This document shows, one piece after another, positions 18,045 through 27,403 of a DNA stretch of 64,000 nucleotides (positions are counted from its first letter, which is position 1; every line of letters begins with the position of its first letter). The DNA lies in NCBI GenBank assembly GCA_910588655.1, contig CAJUPJ010000006.1:1-64000 (forward strand). Reading direction: 5' to 3'. The DNA comes from an uncultured Lachnospiraceae bacterium. GTDB taxonomy: Bacteria; Bacillota; Clostridia; Lachnospirales; Lachnospiraceae. Below the pieces are notes generated by a model. It had not been told where the DNA came from, made no database searches, and was given only the letters and a program-made list of their open reading frames with translations. Both the position numbers and the translations under genes were made by a program.

Positions 18045-19205
18045 ATGGCAAGTAAGAGAATTTTAACGACCAAAGCCAGGGTTAATATGGTAACATCTGA
18101 GGATGTCTATACAACTGATAACCAGCTTATTATCCCTAAAGGAACTGTCCTTACAGAAGATATAATAGCAGCATTAAAAGACCATTCTGTATTTGCAATC
18201 AGGGTCGATACAGGCGGGGACGGGGTTACTCCTGTACTTATGGATGAACAGGAAACAATGGCAGAGGAAACAAGTGGTGAAGACATTGCCATAGAGTCTG
18301 GGATACTGGAAATTCCTGAGGATGATGGAATTCCAAATACTAGTGAAACCAAGGAATTCATGGAATTTGAGTCTTCATTTATGGAAAGTGTGGATGACCT
18401 TAAAAATGTATTTAACAGCGTTGTAATGAAGAATGAAGAAATTGACACCAGCCTTCTGCTTTCTGATGTTAAGGAGGTAGTATCAAAGGGCAGGAACAGT
18501 TTCCATATACTTGATATGCTGCAGTGCATGAGGGGATATGATGATGTTACTTATGTGCATTGCATGAATGTAGCATTATTAAGCAACCTGATAGGAAGGA
18601 CTGTATATCCTGAAATATCCCATGAAGAACTGGAGGTACTTACATTATCGGGTCTTTTATGTGATATTGGTAAAATCCTTGTGCCAGAAGAGGTTATAAA
18701 TAAAGCTGGAAGGCTTACGCTTCCAGAGTATAATATTGCAAAAACACATGTATTCCACGGCAATAATATTTTAAAAGGGCTTAACCTTGACCCGCGTATT
18801 GCAGAGGTTGCCATGCGCCACCATGAAAGATGTGATGGAAGCGGGTATCCTGGAGGTTTCAGGGGAGACCAGATAGAAGAATTTGCAAGGATTGTAGCTA
18901 TAGCAGATACATATGATGCAATGACAACTGACAGGCCTTACCGTCCGGCAATCTGCCCATTTGAGGTTATACATATGTTTGAAAGGGAAGGTCTTGTAAA
19001 ATATGATGTGAAATTCCTTTTGCAGTTCCTTGAAAAAGCAGCACATGCATATGTAAATACTAAAGTAAAACTGTCAACTGGTGAAACAGGCAGGGTTATC
19101 ATGATTAACAGAAAAGAGCTTTCTAAGCCTGTAGTAAAAGTTGGTGACAAATACTATGATTTATCAACGGAAACTTCCATACGCATCCAGAACATAATAA
19201 TATAA
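18045..19205 (+). CDS. HD-GYP domain protein with altered HD motif
   Basis: A 386-aa soluble protein of the HD-GYP family, whose active members hydrolyse cyclic di-GMP. The N-terminal 150 aa resemble the DUF3391-like region (VNMVTSEDVYTTDNQLIIPKG), followed by the HD-GYP domain from about residue 150. HHERCDGSGYPGG and the DTYDAMTTDRPY segment are normal, but the metal-binding HD pair reads C206-D207 in LLCDIGK. Loss of that His should weaken metal binding, so it may be a sensor or binding protein rather than an enzyme. It lies between purB and purA; the link to purines is unclear. A second, canonical HD-GYP is at 52097-53200. Confidence 0.85.
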   Translation: MASKRILTTKARVNMVTSEDVYTTDNQLIIPKGTVLTEDIIAALKDHSVFAIRVDTGGDGVTPVLMDEQETMAEETSGEDIAIESGILEIPEDDGIPNTSETKEFMEFESSFMESVDDLKNVFNSVVMKNEEIDTSLLLSDVKEVVSKGRNSFHILDMLQCMRGYDDVTYVHCMNVALLSNLIGRTVYPEISHEELEVLTLSGLLCDIGKILVPEEVINKAGRLTLPEYNIAKTHVFHGNNILKGLNLDPRIAEVAMRHHERCDGSGYPGGFRGDQIEEFARIVAIADTYDAMTTDRPYRPAICPFEVIHMFEREGLVKYDVKFLLQFLEKAAHAYVNTKVKLSTGETGRVIMINRKELSKPVVKVGDKYYDLSTETSIRIQNIII

Positions 19206-19279
19206 TACATGCAGGGGATGGATGCAAAGGATTGTTAATATAAGATTTGCCGCGTAAAACGGCAGAATGGAGGAATATT

Positions 19280-20563
19280 ATGGTAACAGCTATTGTTGGA
19301 GCTAACTGGGGAGATGAAGGCAAAGGTAAGATTACTGACCTGCTTGCAAAGGAGTCGGATATTATTGTCCGTTTCCAGGGTGGAAGCAATGCCGGGCATA
19401 CAATAATCAATAATTACGGCAAATTTGCTTTACATCTGCTCCCATCAGGTGTTTTTTACAACCATACAGTTAATGTAATAGGTAATGGCGTAGCATTAAA
19501 TATCCCATATCTTTTTAATGAAATAGAAGGAATTATAAAAAGAGGAGCACCAGCACCTAAACTTTTTATATCTGACAGGGCGCAGGTAGTTATGCCATAC
19601 CATATAGCATTTGATGAGTATGAGGAGGAGCGCCTTGGAAAACAGTCATTTGGCTCTACCAAATCAGGTATTGCTCCATTCTATTCAGATAAATATGCTA
19701 AAACAGGCATACAGGTTTCGGAACTTTTCCTTGATGATGAAAAATTAAAAGAAAAGATTTCAAGGATTTGTACACAGAAAAATATACTGCTTAAGTATCT
19801 TTATAATAAACCAGAAATTAATGAAGATGAACTTCTTGAAACACTGCACAGTTACCGTGATATAGTTGCACCTTATGTGTGTGATGTTTCTGCTTTCCTT
19901 AGGAAATCACTTGCAGAAGGAAAGGATATACTGCTTGAAGGGCAGCTTGGTTCACTGAAAGACCCTGACCACGGGATATATCCTATGGTTACTTCATCTT
20001 CTACGCTTGCTGCATATGGCGCAGTTGGTGCAGGGATACCTCCATATGAGATAAAAAGGATTGTTACAGTAGTAAAAGCATATTCAAGTGCAGTTGGTGC
20101 AGGTGAATTTGTAAGTGAAATACTTGATGAAGAAGAGGCAGACAAACTTAGGAAACATGGCGGTGATGGCGGCGAATATGGCGCAACAACAGGCCGCCCA
20201 AGGCGCATGGGATGGTTTGATGCAGTTGCAACACGCTACGGATGCCAGATGCAGGGTGCTACAGAAGTAGTGCTTACAGTGCTTGACTGTCTTGGCTACC
20301 TTAAGGAAATACCTGTATGTACAGGTTATGAAATTGACGGGGAAGTAGTAAATGACTTCCCAGTAACAGCAAAGCTTGCCAAGGCAAAGCCTGTATATGA
20401 GGTACTGCCTGGATGGGAAAGTGATATATGTGGTATAACTGAATATGAAAAGCTTCCAGAAAACTGCCGCAGATATGTTGAATTTATAGAAAAACAGATA
20501 GGAGTGCCTGTTAAAATGGTATCAAACGGGCCGAAAAGGACAGATATAATATACCGCCAGTAA
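19280..20563 (+). CDS. purA: Adenylosuccinate synthetase
   Basis: Joins IMP and aspartate using GTP in the first step from IMP to AMP. It is 427 aa, the normal length. The P-loop region reads GANWGDEGKGKITD, and NAGHTI, GAT and the late GRPRRMGWFDAV segment are present. ATG at 19280 follows GGAGG; an upstream in-frame ATG at 19247 has no ribosome site. A good terminator follows, closing the purF-purB-HD-GYP-purA block. Confidence 0.95.
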   Translation: MVTAIVGANWGDEGKGKITDLLAKESDIIVRFQGGSNAGHTIINNYGKFALHLLPSGVFYNHTVNVIGNGVALNIPYLFNEIEGIIKRGAPAPKLFISDRAQVVMPYHIAFDEYEEERLGKQSFGSTKSGIAPFYSDKYAKTGIQVSELFLDDEKLKEKISRICTQKNILLKYLYNKPEINEDELLETLHSYRDIVAPYVCDVSAFLRKSLAEGKDILLEGQLGSLKDPDHGIYPMVTSSSTLAAYGAVGAGIPPYEIKRIVTVVKAYSSAVGAGEFVSEILDEEEADKLRKHGGDGGEYGATTGRPRRMGWFDAVATRYGCQMQGATEVVLTVLDCLGYLKEIPVCTGYEIDGEVVNDFPVTAKLAKAKPVYEVLPGWESDICGITEYEKLPENCRRYVEFIEKQIGVPVKMVSNGPKRTDIIYRQ

Positions 20564-20596
20564 AATCCTGCCAGGATATTACATTATGGCATTTGT

Positions 20597-20631
20597 AAAA
20601 TAACTGCTGCACAGCCTGTAGCAGTTATTTT
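20597..20631 (+). terminator. Terminator after purA
   Basis: AAAATAACTGCT (20597-20608) pairs with AGCAGTTATTTT (20620-20631) around an 11-base loop, giving an A-rich and T-rich tail on either side. It can act in both directions. Confidence 0.8.
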
Positions 20632-20704
20632 GCCATATTATTTATATCTAATATAGCATTTTCATCAATATTTGTGCCGTCTGGAAACGGCATGGGGGAT
20701 TTAT

Positions 20705-23125
20705 ATGAATTATGGCGAACAGCAGATTAGAAGGAAAATTAAAATTCTTGCATCTCCTAAAAGCAGGATTGTAAACAGGACCAGGCTTTATAGTATTATG
20801 TGTTTTATTGTTGTACTGCTTGCTTCCCTGCTGGTGCTTGCTTTTTGTGCTGCTGGTGTGCTGCGCGGCCTGGTTGACAGTGCACCTGTCTTGTCAGAAG
20901 TAGAACTGATGCCAAGTGGCTATGCAACTACAATTTATGATGCAGATGGCAATGTGACACAGACTCTTGTAGGTTCTGATGCAAACAGGATATATGTAGA
21001 TATAGGGCAAATTCCTAAATATGTGCAGCAGGCATTTATAGCAATTGAGGATGCAAGGTTTTATGAGCATAAGGGAATAGATTTAAAAGGAATAATCAGG
21101 GCTATATACACTGGTGTGGTTAACCGTGAAGGATTAGAACAGGGTGCAAGCACTATTACACAGCAGCTTCTAAAAAACCAGGTTTTTGGAGGAGGCAATG
21201 AAACATCATTTTTTGCAAGGTTTACACGTAAAATACAGGAACAGTGCCTTGCAGTTGACCTTGAAAACAATATGGACAAAGACCAGATTTTAGAGTATTA
21301 CCTTAATACAATAAATCTTGGGCAGAACACTTTAGGAGTTGAAGCAGCAAGTAAAAGGTATTTTGATAAATCTGTATCAGAGTTAAGTATATCAGAAGCC
21401 GCTGTAATTGCCGGGATTACACAGAACCCTACAGAATATAACCCTATTACCCACCAGGAAAATAATGCTGCCAAACGCAAGCTTGTGCTTAAAGCAATGC
21501 TGGAACAGGAATTTATTTCGGAAGATGAGTATGAGGATGCACTTGGCGATGATGTTTACTCATATATAAGACAGGTTAATGAAAAGAAATCGTCAGCTAA
21601 AATCCTTGTAAATTCTTATTATGTAGATGCAGTTATAGACAATGTAATAAAAGACCTTAAACAGGAACTTGGATATACTGAAACACAGGCATATAATGCA
21701 GTTTACAGAAGAGGGCTTAAAATATATTCATGCCAGAAAAAGGAATTACAGGATATTTGTGATAGTGTTATAAATAATGACAGCTATTATCCTAAGGGCA
21801 CAGTAAAATATCTTTCATATGCACTGTCTGTAAAAAGCCCTGACGGGGAAATATCAGATTATACAGAGAAAGATATACAATCCTTTTATTCCAGTAATAA
21901 AGGCAGGGAAATAAGCCTTTATTTTAAGAAACAGAAAAGTGCAGGCAAATATATAAAGGCTTTTAAGAAAAGTATTTTAAATGATGAGAGCGAAATTGTT
22001 GGAGAAAGAATTAACTTTATTAAGCAGCCACAGGCGTCATTTGTATTGCTTGACCAGTATAATGGGCATGTACAGGCAATAACAGGAGGCAGGGGAAAGA
22101 AAGTTGCAGACAGGACATTTAACAGGGCAATTTCATCCAAAAGGCAGCCCGGTTCAACATTTAAAATTCTTTCAACTTATCTGCCAGCGCTTGATACATG
22201 TGGCATGACCCTTGCCAGCGTTGAGGAGGATGCCCCTTATAAATACCCTGGGACAAATATTACAGTAAGGAACTGGGATGGTTCAAGCTATAAAGGGTTT
22301 ATTACACTTCGTGATGCAATTGTCCATTCTAATAATGTAGTAACTGTAAAAACATTTGAAAAGGTATCACCACAGACAGGATTTGACTATCTTTTGAACC
22401 TGGGATTTTCTACACTTGTAGATAAAAAGCAGGGTGAAGATGGGAAGATATATACTGATATACAGCTGCCTACTGCACTTGGAGGGCTTACAGATGGTGT
22501 TACAAACCTTGAACTTACAGCTGCTTATGCAAGCATAGCAAATGGCGGGACATATATTGAACCAGTTTTTTATACAAAAATAATTGACCATGATGGCAAT
22601 GTGCTGCTTAAAAATGAACCTAGTTCCAAAAAAGTTATGAAAGAGTCTACAGCATGGCTTCTTACAGATGCAATGGAGGATGTAATATCAGATGGTACTG
22701 GCACAGCAGCAAAGTTTGAAGAAATAGAAACTGCACAAGCTGGCAAAACAGGAACTACATCTGATAACACAGACTACTGGTTTGAGGGGTATACACCATA
22801 TTATACAGCTGGAATATGGACGGGATATGATATAAATACACCACAGCCTTCTGGGGATTTCCATAAAAGGATGTGGAAAGATATTATGGAGAAAATCCAT
22901 AAAAAAATAAAGCTTGAAGAAAAGGGCTTTAGAAAGCCAGATGGAATTGTTTCATACAATATCTGTACTTCATCAGGGCTGCTTGCCAATACTGGTGCAT
23001 GTGGTTCTTTATATGGCAGTCCGCAGGTGCGTTCCGAATACTTTGCAGGTGGCACACAGCCCCATAAAAAATGTAACCTGCATATAAGCCCTACAGAGGC
23101 AGAAGGGCTTATGGACATACCCTAA
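20705..23125 (+). CDS. Class A penicillin-binding protein (PBP1A type)
   Basis: A bifunctional peptidoglycan synthase of 806 aa. After a short cytoplasmic part and one membrane helix (about residues 33-60), the GT51 glycosyltransferase domain shows IEDARFYEHKGID and GASTITQQLLKNQ. The transpeptidase domain has the Ser-xx-Lys motif in RQPGSTFK, SNN in HSNNVV and KTGTTSDNTDYWF. The C-terminus has no long extension. ATG at 20705 follows GGGGG. It is transcribed alone after the purA terminator, and its stop overlaps the end of the converging DUF3881 gene by 4 bases. Confidence 0.92.
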   Translation: MNYGEQQIRRKIKILASPKSRIVNRTRLYSIMCFIVVLLASLLVLAFCAAGVLRGLVDSAPVLSEVELMPSGYATTIYDADGNVTQTLVGSDANRIYVDIGQIPKYVQQAFIAIEDARFYEHKGIDLKGIIRAIYTGVVNREGLEQGASTITQQLLKNQVFGGGNETSFFARFTRKIQEQCLAVDLENNMDKDQILEYYLNTINLGQNTLGVEAASKRYFDKSVSELSISEAAVIAGITQNPTEYNPITHQENNAAKRKLVLKAMLEQEFISEDEYEDALGDDVYSYIRQVNEKKSSAKILVNSYYVDAVIDNVIKDLKQELGYTETQAYNAVYRRGLKIYSCQKKELQDICDSVINNDSYYPKGTVKYLSYALSVKSPDGEISDYTEKDIQSFYSSNKGREISLYFKKQKSAGKYIKAFKKSILNDESEIVGERINFIKQPQASFVLLDQYNGHVQAITGGRGKKVADRTFNRAISSKRQPGSTFKILSTYLPALDTCGMTLASVEEDAPYKYPGTNITVRNWDGSSYKGFITLRDAIVHSNNVVTVKTFEKVSPQTGFDYLLNLGFSTLVDKKQGEDGKIYTDIQLPTALGGLTDGVTNLELTAAYASIANGGTYIEPVFYTKIIDHDGNVLLKNEPSSKKVMKESTAWLLTDAMEDVISDGTGTAAKFEEIETAQAGKTGTTSDNTDYWFEGYTPYYTAGIWTGYDINTPQPSGDFHKRMWKDIMEKIHKKIKLEEKGFRKPDGIVSYNICTSSGLLANTGACGSLYGSPQVRSEYFAGGTQPHKKCNLHISPTEAEGLMDIP

Positions 23126-24003
23126 GCGTGTATAAAGCTTGCATGCCCCTGCATCCATATTGTGCCTTTGAAGCGCCTGCCAGCCATTGGCTCGCCGGCA
23201 AGGTCTTTGCTGTTAATGCAGACATTCATTATAATATCATTGCAGTTTAATAAAAGTTCATAAATATATTCATTAGTATATGGGTTAAGGGCTTTATTCC
23301 AGTTAATAATTGTGCCAAGTATAGCATAATTGTCTGACTCAGAACCATATGGGATAAAGCTCGTCTCAACAATACTGTATAAATCTTCTGTCCTTATACG
23401 CCTGCTGACACGTGCGCTTAGGTCTATATCATCAAGTGTAAGGCTGTCAATAGCCTCCTGGCTGCCAGCTTTTGCTTTAGCTATAAGCTGGCTGCGTATA
23501 TGTGCCCGCAGGTTTTTCTTTTCCTGTAAATCACTGTCCTGGGCAATTCCAAGCAGTATACAGCCTTCAAGGGACAGGCCCGAAAGTGACAGCTTTGCCT
23601 TGCAGGGTGTATTGTCAGGACAGTTTAAATGTATATAGTCAACTGCATTCTGTAAATAAAAAATCATTGAAATGCCAAGGCGCAAATCATCACACATACC
23701 AGTAAATGCACTTGTATCTACTCTTTTATTGACTACAACATCTTCATTAGAAGTTACAAGTATACTTTCGCAGTATGGAAAATAATGTTCAAGATAAAAA
23801 AAACCTAGTTTATCATATTCCCCACGGAGAGTAATGCCTGTATGCGGGGCAAATTCTTTGGTTATTTCAGTATATATATTTTCGCCATCATGGCTGGCTT
23901 TCTTTGCCAGGTTTGGTTTATCCATAATAACCCCGACCAGTTTATCCAAATCCTGGCGTGTGTTAATATTGCTAAAGCCTATGGCCCGTAAAAAACGATG
24001 CAT
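23122..24003 (-). CDS. DUF3881 family protein
   Basis: A 293-aa soluble protein starting MHRFLRAIGFSNI, which I recognise as DUF3881, a family I know almost only from Lachnospiraceae. No catalytic motif is obvious; the central region is acidic and the sequence looks cytoplasmic. ATG at 24003 has GGAGG on the minus strand at 24009-24013. It follows the 97-aa gene closely, so the pair forms a small leftward operon. Its 3' end overlaps the PBP gene tail-to-tail. Function unknown. Confidence 0.8.
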   Translation of the reverse strand: MHRFLRAIGFSNINTRQDLDKLVGVIMDKPNLAKKASHDGENIYTEITKEFAPHTGITLRGEYDKLGFFYLEHYFPYCESILVTSNEDVVVNKRVDTSAFTGMCDDLRLGISMIFYLQNAVDYIHLNCPDNTPCKAKLSLSGLSLEGCILLGIAQDSDLQEKKNLRAHIRSQLIAKAKAGSQEAIDSLTLDDIDLSARVSRRIRTEDLYSIVETSFIPYGSESDNYAILGTIINWNKALNPYTNEYIYELLLNCNDIIMNVCINSKDLAGEPMAGRRFKGTIWMQGHASFIHA

Positions 24004-24014
24004 TCCTACCTCCA

Positions 24015-24308
24015 CTAATAAATATTACCGGATTTGCGCCAGCTAAGTTTTAAATGGCGCTTTGTATTCCATAATACTACGAGAAGAGGCAGTCCGCAAG
24101 TAAAAAATGGATAAATAGGATAATTTCTAGTTATTCTGTGTTTGTGCTGGGGAGGTACTGGCAATTCTTTAATATACTTAATATCTGGCTTGTATGCAGT
24201 TTCAGGTAATATAATAACTGCCTCACCATTTTCTTTTATTTTGTACTGGATAACGGTCTGGGACAATCCCTCTTGTATAGATTGGCTATCAAGGCATACT
24301 TCCCACAT
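24015..24308 (-). CDS. Hypothetical protein (97 aa) with C-terminal membrane segment
   Basis: The start MWEVCLDSQ is fixed by a strong AAGGAGG ribosome site on the minus strand. The first 60 residues look like a small folded domain (TVIQYKIKENGEAVIILPET), followed by a basic linker and one hydrophobic stretch (YPFFTCGLPLLVVLW, about residues 68-82). It precedes the DUF3881 gene with 11 bases between the stop and the next ATG. I do not recognise the family. Tail-anchored topology is an inference. Confidence 0.6.
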   Translation of the reverse strand: MWEVCLDSQSIQEGLSQTVIQYKIKENGEAVIILPETAYKPDIKYIKELPVPPQHKHRITRNYPIYPFFTCGLPLLVVLWNTKRHLKLSWRKSGNIY

Positions 24309-24602
24309 TTTGTCCTCCTTACCAGATGCATTACCCATATTTCTTAAAATTCTTCTTGCTAACGCTATATCCAGAGGTGTATCTATAAAAAGATATATCT
24401 ATATATTTTTTAATTTGCTCATTACAATAAGCAAATGTGTAATCAAGGATTAAATAATCACAAATTACACTATTTTTAATTCTTAATATATCATTTTCCA
24501 ATGGTTCAAGATTCCAGATATTATAATCAGCACCATTATTTCCATTTTATTTCCTATATTATAAAAAATTTATGAACCCTTCATCTGGCAGAAGTAATAA
24601 GG
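24309..24602. other. AT-rich divergent intergenic region
   Basis: About 290 bases between the leftward DUF3881 operon and the rightward SMS operon. There are short AT hairpins (for example TTTGCTCATTAC/AATAAGCAAA near 24413-24436) but no gene. It must hold the leftward promoter, which I could not place. Confidence 0.4.
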
Positions 24603-24631
24603 TTGTCAATAATTAAATTTTCATATATAAT
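24603..24631 (+). promoter_or_regulatory. Promoter of the SMS operon
   Basis: TTGTCA (24603-24608) and TATAAT (24626-24631) are separated by exactly 17 bases, 45 bases before the ATPase start. Confidence 0.75.
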
Positions 24632-24675
24632 AGATGGAAAAAAAGTCTGAAATAAACCAGAATGGAGATTTTTAT

Positions 24676-25413
24676 ATGTTAGAATTACAGAATGTATCTT
24701 ACCAGGTTAATGATGATAGTGATGATAAAGAGATTTTAAAAGATATCAGTCTGAAGATTGATGAGCACCTTGTTGTTATTACAGGCCCTAATGGTGGTGG
24801 CAAGTCTACGCTTGCAAAAGTAATTGCTGGAATAATAACACCCACTTCAGGTAAAATTATACTTGATGGTGAAGATATTACAGCTCTTTCTATTACAGAA
24901 AGGGCTAATAAAGGGATAAGTTTTGCATTCCAGCAGCCTGTACGTTTTAAAGGGCTTACTGTAATAGATATGGTGCGCCTTGCAGCAGGAAAGGAAATTA
25001 CAATAGCCCAGGCGTGTGAATACCTTTCAGAAGTGGGGCTTTGTGCCAAGGAGTATATTAACAGGGAACTTAATTCCAGCCTTTCAGGTGGTGAGATAAA
25101 ACGTATTGAGATAGCAATGGTTCTCGCAAGAGGGGCTAAGTTCTCAATATTTGACGAGCCGGAAGCAGGAATTGACCTTTGGAGCTTCCAGAACCTTATA
25201 CAGGTTTTTGAGAAAATGTATAAAACAATAAATGGACAAGTCCTTGTTATTTCCCACCAGGAGAGAATTTTAAATATTGCAGATAAAATAATTGTACTGG
25301 CTGATGGGAATGTTATAGATGAAGGCGGCAGGGAAGAAGTTATGCCAAAACTTATGAAAAATGATATTGCATGTTCTACCTTGCTTGGCAAGATGAAACA
25401 GGAGGGATGTTAA
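24676..25413 (+). CDS. SufC/SmsC-type Fe-S assembly ATPase
   Basis: The ATPase of a two-gene SUF-like Fe-S cluster assembly system, 245 aa, cytosolic despite ABC similarity. Walker A is GPNGGGKST, the signature is LSGGE, Walker B is FSIFDEPEAGID, and the His switch lies in VISHQERI. The AFQQPVRFKGL Q-loop and EPEAGID are typical of SufC rather than of transporters. ATG at 24676 follows GGAG; an earlier in-frame ATG at 24634 is right beside the promoter. The scaffold gene follows immediately. No SufS, SufU or SufD gene is nearby, which fits the minimal SMS arrangement. Confidence 0.88.
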   Translation: MLELQNVSYQVNDDSDDKEILKDISLKIDEHLVVITGPNGGGKSTLAKVIAGIITPTSGKIILDGEDITALSITERANKGISFAFQQPVRFKGLTVIDMVRLAAGKEITIAQACEYLSEVGLCAKEYINRELNSSLSGGEIKRIEIAMVLARGAKFSIFDEPEAGIDLWSFQNLIQVFEKMYKTINGQVLVISHQERILNIADKIIVLADGNVIDEGGREEVMPKLMKNDIACSTLLGKMKQEGC

Positions 25414-25414
25414 A

Positions 25415-26341
25415 TTGGATAAATTAAATACAGTAGAGAGAAATATATTAGAGCAGGTGGCAGATATACACAAAGTACCAGAAGGAGCTTATAATATACG
25501 TTCCAATGGAGGGCTTTCAGGCAGGAATACAACTGCTAATATAGATATAGTTACTAAGGAAGATAAGCCTGGAATAGATATAATTATAAAACCTGGGACA
25601 AAGAACGAAAGTGTGCATATACCAGTTGTATTAAGTGTATCAGGGCTTAAAGACATGGTATATAATGATTTCTATATTGGTGAAGATGCAGATGTTACAA
25701 TAGTTGCAGGCTGTGGCATACACAACTGTGGCGTTGATACTTCAGAGCATGATGGTATACACACATTTTATATTAAGAAAAATGCAAGGGTAAAATATAT
25801 AGAGAAGCATTATGGTGAGGGGGATGGCATGGGTAAGCGCATACTGAACCCAACTACCATAATAAATATTGAAGAGGGTGGCTGTTTTGAAATGGATTCT
25901 GTACAGATAAAAGGAGTTGATTCAACAAAACGTGATACAAAGGCATACCTTAAAGATGGTGCAACCCTTATAATCCATGAAAAAATTATGACACATGGTG
26001 TACAGACAGCAGAAACTAATTTTGAAGTGGATTTAGATGGAAAAGGCAGCAGCGCAAATGTTGTTTCACGTTCTGTTGCAAGGGAAAATTCAAAGCAGGT
26101 ATTTAATTCCATAATAAATGGGAATAATGAGTGTAGCGGGCATACAGAATGTGATGCTATAATAATGGAAGATGCAAGTGTAAGCGCAATACCACAGCTT
26201 ACTGCAAACAATATTGATGCTGCCCTTATCCATGAAGCAGCAATAGGGAAAATTGCTGGTGAGCAGATAATAAAGCTTATGACATTAGGGCTTACAGAGG
26301 CAGAGGCAGAAGAGCAGATAATTAATGGTTTCTTAAAATAA
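25415..26341 (+). CDS. SufB/SufD-like scaffold (SmsB type)
   Basis: The scaffold partner of the ATPase, 308 aa, much shorter than SufB (about 465). It keeps the beta-helix core and the C-terminal HEAAIGKIAGEQIIKLMTLGL segment common to SufB and SufD. Candidate cluster ligands are in GCGIHNCGVD (about residues 97-106) and CSGHTECDAII (about residues 243-253). It starts with TTG one base after the ATPase stop, with GGAGGG 8 bases upstream. The length and gene pair match the SMS system described in archaea and anaerobes. It may supply clusters to the many Fe-S enzymes seen here (PurF, NadA, HydF, HydG). Confidence 0.85.
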   Translation: MDKLNTVERNILEQVADIHKVPEGAYNIRSNGGLSGRNTTANIDIVTKEDKPGIDIIIKPGTKNESVHIPVVLSVSGLKDMVYNDFYIGEDADVTIVAGCGIHNCGVDTSEHDGIHTFYIKKNARVKYIEKHYGEGDGMGKRILNPTTIINIEEGGCFEMDSVQIKGVDSTKRDTKAYLKDGATLIIHEKIMTHGVQTAETNFEVDLDGKGSSANVVSRSVARENSKQVFNSIINGNNECSGHTECDAIIMEDASVSAIPQLTANNIDAALIHEAAIGKIAGEQIIKLMTLGLTEAEAEEQIINGFLK

Positions 26342-26371
26342 AATTTTTCCATATATCATATGCGGAACACC

Positions 26372-26424
26372 GCCAGCAAAGCTGGCCCGCACGCCGCCAC
26401 CAAGAACGCTGGAAGCGTTCCTGG
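26372..26424. repeat. Two GC-rich hairpins between smsB and degV
   Basis: GCCAGC AAA GCTGGC (26372-26386) is followed by CCAAGAACGCT/AAGCGTTCCTGG (26400-26424). The GC content is much higher than the surroundings. There is no T run, so a terminator role is uncertain; it may be a small interspersed repeat. Confidence 0.5.
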
Positions 26425-26454
26425 ATATATAATATTAAAGAAGTGAGGTTTAAT

Positions 26455-27315
26455 ATGGACAAAGTTGCAATTGTTACTGACAGTAACAGCGGGATTACAC
26501 TTAGTGAAGCAAAAGAACTTGGAATAAGGGTAGTCCCTATGCCATTTCTTATTAACGGCGATACTTATTATGAAGAAATAAGTTTATCGCAGGAAGATTT
26601 TTTTAAAAAGCTTGCAGAAGATGTAGATATTTCCACTTCACAGCCAGAACCAGGTTCAGTTACTGATATATGGGAAGAAGAATTAAAACATGCAGAGCAG
26701 GTTGTATATATTCCGATGTCAAGCGGGCTGTCGAGTTCATGCCATACAGCATTAATGCTTTCAGAGGATTTTGATGGAAAGGTACAGGTTGTAGACAACC
26801 AGCGTATTTCTGTTACACAAAGGCAGTCTGTCCTTGATGCAATAGAGCTGGCACACAGCGGAATGGACGCTGCCAGTATAAAAAAATATCTTGAAGAGGT
26901 AAAAATGGAGTCAAGCATTTATATTATGCTTGATACTCTTAAATACCTGAAAAAGGGCGGCCGGATTACTCCTGCCGCTGCTGCCCTTGGCTCTGCGTTA
27001 AGGCTTAAACCTGTATTACAGATACAGGGTGACAAACTTGATGCATTTACTATTGCACGTACAAAGAAACAGGGTATAAGTAAGATGCTCTCAGCGATGG
27101 AAGAGGATATTAAAAGCCGTTTTGGCGGTGTTTCCAATGTACATCTTGAAGTTGCCCATACACAGAATGAAGAGGCAGCCAAAGAATTTATAGAAACTAT
27201 TAAGGAAAGGTTTGGTGCAGACAGTGTTTATCTTGCACCATTGTCCCTGAGTGTTTCATGCCATATTGGTGCAGGTGCACTGGCAATCGCATGTTCTAAA
27301 GTGTGTAAAATATAA
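26455..27315 (+). CDS. DegV family fatty-acid-binding protein
   Basis: A 286-aa cytosolic protein of the DegV/FakB family, which binds a fatty acid for phosphorylation by FakA in Gram-positive bacteria. The opening VAIVTDSNSGIT, the ISTSQPEPGS segment and the central IPMSSGLSSSCHTA are family hallmarks. ATG at 26455 follows GTGAGG. No FakA gene is seen in this window, so the partner must lie elsewhere. It is transcribed alone or with proA. The specific lipid cannot be read from sequence. Confidence 0.88.
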   Translation: MDKVAIVTDSNSGITLSEAKELGIRVVPMPFLINGDTYYEEISLSQEDFFKKLAEDVDISTSQPEPGSVTDIWEEELKHAEQVVYIPMSSGLSSSCHTALMLSEDFDGKVQVVDNQRISVTQRQSVLDAIELAHSGMDAASIKKYLEEVKMESSIYIMLDTLKYLKKGGRITPAAAALGSALRLKPVLQIQGDKLDAFTIARTKKQGISKMLSAMEEDIKSRFGGVSNVHLEVAHTQNEEAAKEFIETIKERFGADSVYLAPLSLSVSCHIGAGALAIACSKVCKI

Positions 27316-27403
27316 ACCAGGACTATTTATATAAAGATAATACTTTTATATGGACTATTTATGGCAGCATGTAATGGGATAAATAACAGAAAGGTGGCAG
27401 GTT

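Noticed and set aside
24699..25391. Open frame of 230 codons on the minus strand opposite the SMS ATPase
   Set aside because: It lies wholly inside a gene with clear Walker and signature motifs, has no ribosome site, and has Ser/Ile-rich composition typical of an antisense frame.
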